Of a stretch of 64,000 bases of DNA, positions 23,628 through 35,126 are shown one piece after another. The stretch lies in NCBI GenBank assembly GCA_019914945.1, contig CM034102.1:11955501-12019500 (forward strand), given 5' to 3'. The DNA is from Typha latifolia. Taxonomy: Eukaryota; Streptophyta; Magnoliopsida; Poales; Typhaceae. Both the position numbers and the translations under genes were made by a program. Positions within the stretch are counted from its first letter, which is position 1. The number at the start of each line of letters is the position of its first letter. Under the pieces are notes generated by a model that saw nothing but the letters and a program-made list of their open reading frames with translations, ran no database searches and was not told the origin of the DNA.

Positions 23628-24989
23628 TTATAAATTATTAGATAGGAGAGAAGAGGAGAAATAAATATATTACTTATCGATATAAATCTAAGTGATTGTT
23701 TACTTGCTATACCATAATAATCATTTACATTTTCTCCAAATGAACAAGGTTTTTCCTCTGTATAGTTAAGAGGGCCTCCAAAAACCCAGACTTTGCATCA
23801 AACCGGATATTAATGCATCAATACTGCAACGGGAATACAAATAACCCAATGCTATGACCCTCCTCTCTTTCTTCCATGGAAATATTATAGCTTCAGAGCT
23901 CACAATCATGGAAATTTGCATATAACATCCTATTTTTTTAATAAAATTATAGTTTATATCTTATATTTTTATTATTTATAAATCAAATTTTATAATTTAG
24001 TAAATATGTGCAGAAAATACTAAGTTATTAGATCTAATAGTTAAACTTAACCAAACATTTAATTTAATTTAACAATATTAAAAATATTAGGAAAATAACC
24101 TCAACCAAGTCATACTAAGAGTATTTTAATTATTTTATAAATGATAACATTTTAGTAATTTTAGAAATAAAATATCTCTACTTAATAAAATATTCTTATG
24201 GTGTTAATTTAAATCTAACTCAAGGTATTTTCTACACATATTTATTAATTCATAAAGCTCAATTTATAAATAATAAAAATATATGATAAAAATTATAATT
24301 TCGTTAAAAAGCAGAGTGTCATATGCAAATTTCTTAATTTTTCTGTCTTTTTACTAACAATTTTTTTTTTAAATTACACTAATATTCCTTGAACTATTTA
24401 CCTATTTAGACATGTTCCCCCTCACCCCTGACAATGTTAACAAAAAAAATTTAAAATAATCATTTTGTCTTCAATTTTTATTCTCCTCTAAAATGAGGGT
24501 AAACTAATTCCTAGATAGTCTAAATTTTTTTAAAAGAAATATCTAACGGCTAACTAAGAAAATAGATACTTTAAAGGTGTTCTTATAGTTAGGGTGACAT
24601 ATATCATAAAAAATAAATAAGGCCATATATGAAAATGTGCAACAATTGAAGGATCTGAGTGTAATTAATTATTTATTTTATCTCCAAAGAAAACCACTCC
24701 TTTAGCCCTAGACCAGAAAGAGGGGATCCAATATAAATAACAGGATTCCCGAGCTTGCTTGGAGTAAGGGAATAATAATTTAGGATATCTATCACTTATT
24801 CTTCACCTACGCCCACTATTCGCTATTCAGAATCGGAATAAAGTGTTATAACATCAAAAACCTATCCAAGTTACAGTCACCCTCGGGCTTCAGTTTGCTC
24901 CCAGCCGAGGCATCTCTCTCCTTTAGTTGTGATCCATATCTTTGTTACTTTTTTTTTTTTTGGGATTTTGGAGCAAGGGGAGTGGGGTT

Positions 24990-27900
24990 ATGAATCGAAG
25001 GCAGGAGCCCTGTAGAAACTTTCTGCGCGGCAGGTTGGTAACGTTTGCGTTTAAATGTTTGTTCTCTTCCATTTTCTTTTATCTAATTCTTCTTCTTTCT
25101 TCTGGCTCTTCTTTGATTTAGTCGTTCATCTTGCTTCGATTTGATGATACCGCACTAGATGAGTGGAAAAGGAGAAACCTTTCGTCGAATCATGCACTAG
25201 AATAGAGATGGAGGGCGGAGGTTGAGATTTCTAATGTGTTCACTGTTGTTCTCCTCCTCCTCTTTGTTAAAGATGATCACGGAAAATAACAAGAGGAGAA
25301 ACCTTTCGTCGAATCATGCACTAGAATAGAGATGGAGGGCGGAGGTTGAGATTTCTAATGTGTTCACTGTTGTTCTCCTCCTCCTCTTTGTTAAAGATGA
25401 TCACGGAAAATAACAAGAGGAGAAACCTTTCGTCGAATCATGCACTAGAATAGAGATGGAGGGCGGAGGTTGAGATTTCTAATGTGTTCACTGTTGTTCT
25501 CCTCCTCCTCTTTGTTAAAGATGATCACGGAAAATAACAAGAGGAGGACAAGAAATTGCGGAGGATAGGATAGCTGAAATACTTAGGTAGGGAAATGAGT
25601 TAGTACGGAAACACATCATGGAAAGTGACCTTTTATGGGAAATAGGAAAACATCCCTGGATGAAGAAAATCTGAATGCAAATTTCATATTGCGGCCGATG
25701 CGGTGCAAAGATCTTGAAAGCTTATCTGTTTCAAGGACCTTTTCCCTCTTAATGACTGTCATAAGACTACTTAGCTATGATAAAGTGATTTAATGAAATC
25801 AAACGTAAATGCAGAATGGAATTATGTTTGTATAAGCTTATATTATGATTTAAAGGTAGAATATACTGTCATTGGCGAATGTCTGAATTTGCATCTAAAT
25901 ATAGTGAGGCCGCAATGAGAAAGTCTTGATTGTGTTTGAGGATAGACAAGAAATAGTAGGTATTGTCTTGTTGATCACTTCTCTGTGAAGTAGTTGTGCT
26001 CTATTAATCATCATTCTGTAAACATCACACCACTTACTATGTTGTTTGCAACAGTTGATTCATATTGTCAGTAACTTAGTACAATCTTGGCATTTATTTT
26101 TGCATAATTCATTGGTCATTTTATGCTTTTGTAACTCTGGATTTGCTCAATTTAGGTGGCCCTATCTTTCTTATCCAAACAATAACAAATTATTTTTACG
26201 TTTTGCTTTCCAGCTGTAAATATGGAGCACAATGCAAATTTGCACATGTGTCTCAACAGCAGTCGAGGCCAAATGTGTTTGGATTTGGTTCCCAAGGATC
26301 CTCGCCTTTTGCACAGACAAGTCAACAACAAAAGCCTAATCCTTTTGGATTTGGGGTGCAAAACAACTCCCAGTTGAAAGGTGAATCAAATTATGGTGCT
26401 AAATATCAGAGTCCAGCTAAGGTAGTGATCTTTCAGTTCCATTCTCTCTGTTAGCTGCGGTATTGTGAATGATATTGGTTATTATGGATAGGTGTTATAT
26501 ACTGGTGTTTCGTTATAAAGGTAATTTATTTTATTTTAGAACTAATAGAAGCATGTTTCTAACAGAGGGTGCCACTTAATTGGTTAATAAGATTTTCCAC
26601 TATGAGCCATGCGGTCATGGGTTTGAAACTTTGAATCACAAAATTGGCCTCTAGCAGAAGGGCAAGATGCTGTAACTGTACATGCTGCCTTCTTTAGATC
26701 TTGCATTGGTAGGAACCATATGCAGTGGAGCACCTCTTTTTTCATCATTTGTGAATCCTTGTGCATCTCTCTTTTGATCATATTACTCTTATACTATCAT
26801 GGGAGTCGGAGTGAGTAGACGTTATTGGTCGTTGTGAACCCTAATCGAGCTTTTGTTGACTTCACTTGGGTGGTTTTTGGTGATGTTTAACTGGTACCTT
26901 TAATGCAAATTGATACTTGCTGATATTGAGGTGTGTGGCTTTGATCACCTTTATTGGTTTCAGAACTTGAAATTACTTCAGTGGTTAGTTGATGTATTCT
27001 AGTTTACAGTCTCTTTAATCTAGTAATCAGAAATGTGATTGAGGAGCACATATGGGTAAGGATTTATTTTCATTTTGTGAGCTTTGATATCTTTTTGCTT
27101 AGAATATGAGCATGTTTATGAAGCAGTTTGGTGATTGATTAGTACATCCATTTTGTTTGGGAAGCTAACAAGTTGTAACAGTTTTTTGTTACATGAGACA
27201 AGTATGCTAACTTAGACATCCAGAAATGAAGAAATATAATAGATCATGTCTAACTACTGATCGGTCGTGGCCTTAGACACCACCTACTTGAGGATAGTTG
27301 GCCTAAGAATTTTATTGTGAGCTTTGTTGGCCTGAGATGACTTATGTTGGAGGCCGGACTTGATTTGTCAGTAATGGTTTACCTCTCAAGAGCATTCGGA
27401 ATACCTACAGACTCTAGTTGACCTAAAGCTATCTCAGTATATTGCAGTCAGGTCAATCAGATTGTGTTTGCATTCAAATGGGGAGTCCCAATTTTATTTA
27501 TGTTGGATCAGTTGGGCTGAGTCTACTCGAGGCTCGCACTCTACCTTTATTTGTGTTGGTGGCCTAGGCCTTGCTACAAAATACTCTTGGGCAAAGGCTT
27601 TAATTCCAAATATTAATTTGATGTGGCCTAAGGATGAAACAACATGCTGATATGAAAAAAAGATAAAGAGATACCTAGATCTACTAAGAAAGATAGGGCC
27701 ATGAATCTCTTTATTTGCCTCTAAGTACTATTTTCATATTAGGAAAAAAATATAATCAAGGTTTGTCGGATCAGCCAGACCCGATCACAATCCATGCCCA
27801 ATCCCAGTCAAATGACTGGGATCGACCAAGATCGGGATCGACCGGTTTTAATTAAATCGGGCCAAATCCATTATGGATCTGATCTGGATCTAACCTAGTT

Positions 27901-30900
27901 TTAATTGATGTCCCCAAGTTCTTTCCTTTTCTCTCTTTACTCTTTTCTTCTCACTCTCTCTCTTTCTCTCTCTAACTCCTTTCTCCTTTTCTTCTCACTC
28001 TTATTTTTCAATGGAGAGATCTAGCTCTAACGAACTCCGTCGAACTTCGGCGAACTCCAATGAACTATTGTTCATCAAATATTCATTATTTGTAACCATC
28101 ACATGATTCATATGTTGGTTATTATTCTTCTCAATATCTTCAATATCGTTCTTAGTATTCTTAGACACAAGATCCATATATTGATTATTAAATAATATAA
28201 TACAATCACTTTTTTGGAGCACGAGATTCTAAACATCATTATTTATAAATTTATGGTGATTATGATGATGACGACCACAGAGAATTACGAGAGTCAGTTC
28301 GGTATTCATCGAAGTTTTGATTTTTGAGTAAGTTAGTACATTTTTTTTAATTTTTAGGGCTCATATGTGTTTAATTATTATTTTTTTGTCATGTTTTTTA
28401 AATTTTTTAAAAAATTCTGTTTTTTAAATAATATTTGGAATTTCATGTAATTAAAAAAAGTTCGATCCGATTCAGGTAACCGATACGGCTGATTTGGCTA
28501 GTCCGGCTGATATGTATCGTTTTTTCGGAAGTCCGATTCGGATCTCAATTTTTCGAACCTTGAATATAATATAACCCACCAAGCTTAAGGAGAAAAAAAA
28601 TTAAACTTACATATATTGTGGGGACAAAGAAAGTCTGGAATCCACCACAAAAAGAGAGACAAATGAGGTAGGAGAAGAGAAGAGGGAGGAGAAGGGGAGG
28701 AAGAATAAATGTCGGATCCTTCACAAAGATATTATTTCAAATTTCCATCCATATGTAGAGATGAAGAAATTATATCGAATTTTATAATTTGATCTTATTC
28801 AGATTTCTTTTAATCTAGTATATAACTAAAATGTGACTCTTTTTACTTAAATAACAATTAAATCCTAACAAACTTACCTTACAACAAACTAATAATAATA
28901 TCTTCTAGATTTTTAGGAGTTTTAATAAAATTGTACACTTTAAAATCAAACCTAACATTTTAGATAAAAATACATCCACAATAAAAAATAAATGAAAAAT
29001 CTAATTCCCATCATAATTGTGGGACTACAGCCAGTGAATCGGTGAAGTTTCTGATTGGAATTGCTCTTGACAGAATCGTGTGCATGCAGACTGTGATTTA
29101 GTTAGTACTGTAATATGCCCAAATTTTGTTTATGTTACTCGTAGAAGAGGCAAATGACCATCTCAAAGAGCATCTTTTTTTCTTTTTCTTTTTTAAAATA
29201 AAGAGCATCTGATTACACACACAGGGCAAGCCAATTTGGAGTTAGAGTAATTTTCAAACAACTGGTGTTCTATGAATTAACAGCTTTTTGTGCAGGTTGA
29301 GACATATTATTAGAACTATCTAGGCCCATTGGTATCTGGCATTAATTTATAGTATCAAGTCTACTGGGATTTTTCTTGTGTTAATTTAGTTTCCACACTC
29401 TATATATTTCCTGTTCATCTTATTTCTAAATAACTGGTATTTGCAATTTCCTGGATCAGCCTTTTGAAAATAAATGGACTCGATCGTCCTCTTTAGCCTC
29501 GGCAAATGCAACTTCTTCGAAACAAACTGATGCACAGCTTCAAGCAGCTGTCCATATGTGAGTTTCTATTTGATAATGTAGTCATTAAATATCTCTTTTG
29601 TCATTATGCTTCCTTTATATCTCTTGAACAGACTATTGAATAGTTAACCTAAAGAAATCCTTTCTATCTTTTAGATGCACTGATCCTGAATCCTGCAAGC
29701 GTCAAATTGCTGAAGATTATAAGAATGAGGCACCCCTTTGGAAACTTACTTGTTATGGCCATAGGAAAAGGTAACCAACGAATTTTAATAAGTGGCTTTT
29801 GATACTCGTAATGAATGCTATGATTAATACTGCAACCTCTATATATCCTGATATTTTTCTCTGTTGTACAATACAAAGAATCATAATCAGGACTATTTTA
29901 CTACTTAAAAATTCCATATTTGTGGTCCCATTTATCTAATGAACGCTATTCTCCCAGCTGAGATATTTATTTTTAATTCCAGTGGTCCATGTGACATTGT
30001 TGGTGATGTCAGCTTTGAGGAACTTCGAGCACTTGCGTACGAAGATGCTAGGAAAGGGCTCAGTTTTCAGTCCATTGTGAGATGACTAATCTGCTTCCCT
30101 CCTTTTCTTTCCCTTTTATATTCGGAAGGAAATATTTCCTTCTCAGTAACATTTGACTTAGAATATAGAATGGCTATATTGAAATTAGATCTATACTAGT
30201 AATGTGCTTTCATACTAGACATATATCTAATCAAGCTGTTTAATTTGCTGACTGCACCTCCTTAGATTGTCGAAAACTTAATGGTGTTTAGTTTACATGG
30301 ATTTTCGACAAACTTCCATATGCTTTATAATAATATGTGAAAAGCTTGCATTGGTGAGGTACTTATGTCTAATTGAGGAAGGATTAAAGAATTAAAGTTG
30401 GCATTGCAGATTATGTTATGTTAATTCAAATCAACATACTACTGAATAAGTATTAATGTATTGCTATACAATCTAATGTGCTTGGTTTTTCTTGTACAGG
30501 TCGAAAGAGAGAGAAACCTACTGAATTCTAAGTTGGTTGAATTTGATAATTTGCTCCGCAATCCCTCTGTATCGCAAAGTTCTAAACTTTCTGGGACCAG
30601 CCTATTTCCTGGAGCCAAGAGCACCACATCGATAGGGGGTTCTCAAAGTAGTACACCACCTTCATTTTCAAGTTTTAGTCAAATTGCAGCTGCAACTAAT
30701 CTTGGATCTGGCTTAAGGCAAGTTCTGTTCCTACTTCCAGAAAAAGAAATAAGTACTAGTCTTTCTCAAATATTTTGTGTTCAATGTAGAAATATAGAAG
30801 CCATAATGCAGATATGTTGGTTGTATTCTCTGAATTCATTTTTCATCATTCTTTCAAATAGTATTTTTCTTTTTTCAGGACCCCTGCACAAGGAACACCT

Positions 30901-33900
30901 GATACCACTTTTGGTCAGCCAAGCTTTTTTCAGAAAACCAGCCAAACTCCTGGTGGATCGGAGATGAAATTCGGGACACCAGGTATGATATTGTTGATAG
31001 CTGTCCACATACCTGCAATTTTCCCTGTTTCTTCATAGTTTGGTTTGTGCCACTGCTGTTCCTGTCCTTATCAATTTAACTTAATGATGCGTCATTACCA
31101 TCACATTGTCTGAGACATGGAATCCATTATTGATCTCTTATCGTGCAAGCCAGCTTGTGATTTGGCGGTGTTAAATATAAAATATAAAAATCATTGTTAT
31201 TAAATAATTTAAGTTTTTAGAGTAGTTAGTATGTTATAATGGGATCAGAACAGAACAAAATTCTGGAGTTCGAATCTTGCCAGGTCTATTGGTCATTTAA
31301 ATATAAAATATCTACTCATTTAAATTGAGTCTATTTCTTTGGCTTATAAAAAAATCTCAGCCCCAAAGTGAAGGGAAGTGTTAAATATAAAAATATAAAA
31401 ATCACTATTTTCTAACAAGTTAAGTTTTTAGAGCAATTGATGTGTTAACTGGCAGGTAAATGTTACCTGGACTGGAGAAATCCATGGACTATGGGATTTC
31501 TTTTGATGTTCTTGCCAGATATTTTTTTTACTAAGTTGCAAGGTTATGCTAACTACTTACCGCTATGATTGGAGCAGTCATTTCTTTCCTATAGACCTAT
31601 TGGAAGCATTATTCCATGATATCTCTGTTCTCTCACCAAAATGTCTGACCATCACAGTTAGCTTCAAGAATATTGATACTTATTAGTTGGAGCTTCATCT
31701 GTTAATCCACTGTCCAAGAACTTAATGTCTTGAATTTGGGGCTTATTCATCAGTGACATCTCCTGAATACCTATATCTGAAACTATTGTGGTGAGAAGAA
31801 AATATTGCCCCTTCTGTAGGAAGAAGTTTGTGGTGAGAAGAAAATGAACCACCAAGCTAAGTATCTGTGCTTCACTTTATGGCTACTTAATATTATGATC
31901 AATTAGTCTAACCAGAAAAATGACTTCTGTTGGATTATTAGGATTGTTTCTTAGAAAGTGCCAAAGGGGCATTAGCATTTCAATTTAATCTGCTAATGGG
32001 TATATGATATTTTATTACTCTATGTTCTTATTGCATCCATCTTATTTAAAGTTTCATAAGGGAGAACGAGTACATCATTTAAGATCCTATATGCTTTGCT
32101 TCTATCCTGAATTAACAAGCAATTCTTTTTTTCCTTCATCGCATATTTTCTCTGGAGTTATTGCTGAGTTATGTAGATTGCAGGCACATTTGGTCAGCCG
32201 ATGCCAAACCAGCCATCTGGAGGTTTACCAGGCTACAACTTTAATAACAGTGCCAAGGCTACTGGAAATGACCAGCTTCCTTTCTCTCTCGGCCCAACAC
32301 AATTTAATCAATCATCGAGCTTTCTTGACAAGCCGATAGTTTCAAGTACAGTTCATCAGGCATTTAGCGGGTAAGTTTCTGCACTGCTCTTGAGGTTTTA
32401 AATTCTCAAATTTGTGCATTTTTATCTGCATAGAAATTTAACTTAATAACAAGCAGAAAGACTTTTGATGCACAAGTTTGGATGCTCAGATATAAGAAAA
32501 TGCTTCAGTATTCCATCAACCAACTTATAAATGCTGAATATGAGACATTAAATGCTGACATTTGGGGCTTTTTCCTGGTCATTTACCTTCAACATCCTTT
32601 AAAACCTATATTGCTATTGTTGTAATATGTATGATGGGATATCCAATGAAATCAGAACACATGGTCTGCACGAATATGTTGAATTACTCATGTAAGAACA
32701 AAATTCACAGAATGGTGGTGCTTCTAGAGCATGTGTTTTAGCAAGATGATATGTTGAATTATTACATGTCTGATATTCTTATCCACCTGATGTGTAAGGA
32801 GAAGACTTCTAGTAAGACAACTTCTGTTTATAGTTGTTTTAAATGTTTCATACAACAATAAACCATGCCAGTCAGCCTTCGGTTGGCTACGTTGCGAGTA
32901 TCAATGTCAGAATGAAGAATAGCATAGTTCTATTGAGTGTTCTTAACACATGTTTCTACCCAGAGACAACATGAGAAGTTGGGGTTGTATCAAATGTAAG
33001 TGTACTATAGTTTCTATTTAAATATATATTGGGATTAGCAAGGGCCATAAAATAACTTTAGGTCCATATTTGAGTTTTACTATTTATGAAGGGCCATGTT
33101 TTGGGTTATGGGCCCTTTGATTAATAATATTAACAATATTTAGTTGGATCAGTATTTTGCATAACAGTTGATGAAAAATTACACAACAATTTCCACTTAG
33201 AACTATGGGATCTATTCATTTGTTTTTGTTTTTGTTTTGTGTTTTTTTCATATTTCTTTTGTTAAGAAAATATCAAAATAGAAACTGTTGAAAGTTGAAA
33301 CCAGCCCTGAAACTGCCTAAATAGCTGAAACATCAATATTTTTGTGGGGAGCGAAACAGAAACTGAGATTTGGCTGCTTTTTTCTAAGCAGAAACATCAA
33401 TACTTTGCCTATCCCTCCAATCCAGATGTTTGTAACAAGAAAAGGTTTGACTGCTTTTCAAAACATTGGCTTCCTAATTTTAACTAATTATTGAATGAGA
33501 TTCTGTCAATCAATTATCAGTGTTCTTTGATCTGCAAATGAAAGAAAGTAATTATCACATTAGCATGATCAAGTCTCAGAAATGCTTCAATATTTCATTA
33601 TTTCTTCTTACACATTTTGAAATTTCCTTCTTCCTCGTTTATTTTCTCTGGACAGTAATCAATCATGTACTGATTTTCTTTTTGTTTTGTTTTGAATATC
33701 ATGTACTGACCATAGTTGGGAAATTTTACTTTATGTTGTTAGTTTCTGCTTACCTATTTCTGCAACAGGGAGCAGCAAGAGGAAGGTCAAGATGACAGTA
33801 TCTGGTTAAAGGAAGAATGGGCAATTGGAGAGGTATGAATTATTTCCTGTTAGGGCTTTGAGTTTGGAATGGACCTGTCAATGCATTAGGATAAGAAAGA

Positions 33901-35126
33901 AGAAGAAGGATTAGTACTTGGACTTGCTCTGAAAGGCCTCATGGCCTTTGACCCATCATGTGACAGAAGAGAGCTTCTTTTCTCTTCACCTCTTAAATGC
34001 TAAAACCATGTATTCATTAGAGAGGTATTTATACAAAGGTTAAAGTGCGAAGCCTTAGGAAAGGGAATATATGTTGGCATTAAATACTTTTGGGTTGTTT
34101 CCATGGCTTGAACCTGTGACCTCTTATATGCAAGGGGCATGCCTTATCGTCACACTAAGTGAAACACTTTTGAAACATGGATATGTCTATAGTTTAGCCA
34201 CATCATATCGAGAAAGGATTTTAAAAAGGTTACATGCAAAAACCATATATTTTGAGTGGTATACATGCAAATAAGAAATTTTGCAAGGAATGTCTGCAAA
34301 ATACCCAATAAAATACATGAATACACAAATATATATTTTATATAGAGAGGCTTATATGTAAACATACACAAGTATAAGTATATTTGTATGCTGTATCCTT
34401 AGCATATCTAACTGTATCATGCATATCCATTTCCATATTTCATAGCCTCCCATGAGTCCCATCTTTTCTTTACTAATAAGGTGTGAATGAGAAGTTGAGA
34501 ACTCTCAATTGCATAGGTTAAGAAAGACCTTATCCACATAGTTATCCTAAAAGCTTAACTATTAATTAGTTAACTCAAAATATATAACCTCACTGTTAAA
34601 TCAAGCCTAAGTGTTAAGAGTTATGAAGTGCATGAAAGTAAATTATTAGAAAAATTTCTAATAGCAATAATTTATATCCTAAGTTTAATTGTCAATCAAG
34701 GACCAATTAATGTCTTTCTAATAGATTCTCGTCATAAAAGATGTTGGGCTGCTCAAATTGTGTTTCTCTGTCATGCAGGTTAAATAGGCCATGGTACTTG
34801 TGAGTTAATATTAGAAATAAGTGAACTTTTGGTATTCAGCTTGTGTTTATTATATATGGTTGACTCCATCAGTTTGCTAATAATACAAAGATCATAAGAT
34901 CATTGCAACCAGTTCTAAATATTCACCAATCTATGGAGATGGTCATATAACGCTCATGTTTTCATGGACCATTCCTTTGCTCCTTTTTAGTCCATGTGGA
35001 TTGTCATTGATAACTATATTATCATCTTTAGATTTTTATATGCCATTAAAATTGTCTTAACACTTGGTGAAATATGGACCAAATTTTCAGATACCTGAAC
35101 GAGAACCACCCATGAGATACTGTTAA
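24990..35126 (+). CDS. CCCH zinc finger nucleoporin-like protein (C3H16/NUPL2-like)
   Basis: Ten exons: 24990-25033, 26214-26421, 29460-29558, 29675-29770, 29983-30076, 30500-30717, 30879-30982, 32184-32370, 33769-33832 and 35091-35126 (TAA). The single C-x7-C-x5-C-x3-H finger (C8, C16, C22, H26) is split by intron 1. FG repeats follow (NVFGFGS, NPFGFGV). Then comes the conserved CTDPESCKRQIAEDYKNE...WKLTCYGH block, EELRALAYEDARKG, VERERNLLNSKLVEF, a Ser/Phe/Gly-rich region and the C-terminal DSIWLKEEW...GEIPE motif. This is the architecture of plant C3H16-like proteins, related to the NUPL2/hCG1 nucleoporin, so a nuclear-pore or mRNA-export role is inferred. Intron 6 appears to use a GC donor. 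Exon 3 has one base too many for its 5' frame. Length is about 382 aa without that base, or 370 aa using an acceptor 37 nt further on. Confidence 0.88.
25171..25542. repeat. Three identical 124-bp tandem repeats (intron 1)
   Basis: Copies begin at 25171, 25295 and 25419 with GGAGAAACCTTTCGTCG and end AACAAGA. Reading them base by base I find no difference, and the start of a fourth copy (GGAG) is all that remains at 25543. The array lies about 140 bp downstream of the first donor site of the zinc-finger gene. Identity of all copies means recent duplication, ongoing homogenisation or an assembly effect. Confidence 0.97.
26565..26742 (+). mobile_element. tRNA-derived SINE (intron 2)
   Basis: The 5' part GGGTGCCACTTAATTGGTTAA resembles a Pol III A box and GGTCATGGGTTTGAAAC resembles a B box, at normal spacing. 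The body (GCAGAAGGGCAAGATGCTG, then GATCTTGCATTGGT) resembles widespread plant SINEs, and the copy ends in a short T run. It is in sense orientation within the zinc-finger gene. I did not find clean target duplications. Confidence 0.7.
27757..28562. mobile_element. Non-autonomous hAT-type DNA transposon, 806 bp (intron 2)
   Basis: The ends are inverted: the left begins CAAGGTTTG and the right ends CGAACCTTG. An exact 8-bp target duplication AATATAAT flanks both sides (27749-27756 and 28563-28570). An 8-bp duplication and CA(A/G)GG-type ends are hallmarks of hAT elements. Subterminal DNA is rich in GATCGG/CCGATC-like motifs on both sides, as hAT transposase-binding regions often are. No transposase frame is present, so it would need a helper. 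Confidence 0.85.
28571..29459 (+). other. Remainder of intron 2 of the zinc-finger gene
   Basis: AT-rich intron sequence between the hAT element and exon 3. No further exon or mobile element is recognisable. Confidence 0.5.
31169..31449 (+). mobile_element. TRIM-like miniature LTR element (intron 7)
   Basis: Two direct repeats of about 71 bp (31169-31239 and 31379-31449) both start TGTTAAATATAAA and share AAGTTTTTAGAG. Directly after the first is TGGGATCAGAAC, close to the initiator-Met primer-binding consensus TGGTATCAGAGC. Directly before the second is a purine tract (AAAGTGAAGGGAAG). The layout repeat, PBS, short non-coding interior, PPT, repeat is that of a terminal-repeat retrotransposon in miniature. 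Flanks GGCGG and GGCAG may be a mutated 5-bp target duplication. Confidence 0.7.
32371..33768 (+). other. Intron 8 of the zinc-finger gene
   Basis: A 1.4-kb intron. I find no exon or clear mobile element in it. Confidence 0.5.
33833..35090 (+). other. Intron 9 of the zinc-finger gene with a possible SINE piece
   Basis: A long terminal intron before the 36-nt last exon. On the minus strand near 34075-34160 there is GGTCACAGGTTCAAGCC, a Pol III B-box-like motif next to GATAAGGCATGCCCC. It may be a truncated tRNA-derived SINE in antisense, but I could not define its ends. Confidence 0.35.

Larger units (their letters stand above)
21806..24989. other. Divergent intergenic region between CAX and the CCCH gene
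   Basis: The left part contains the CAX 5' UTR (a probable leader exon from about 22290 to 22640 on the minus strand, donor at 22289-22288). The right part is the promoter and 5' UTR of the zinc-finger gene. The middle (about 22650-24700) is AT-rich, with microsatellites but no exon. The two genes are transcribed away from each other, so any control elements for both lie here; I identify none. Confidence 0.55.

Noticed and set aside
26565..26742. Functional tRNA gene
   Set aside because: Only A- and B-box-like motifs are present. No cloverleaf can be drawn and the body matches a SINE layout.
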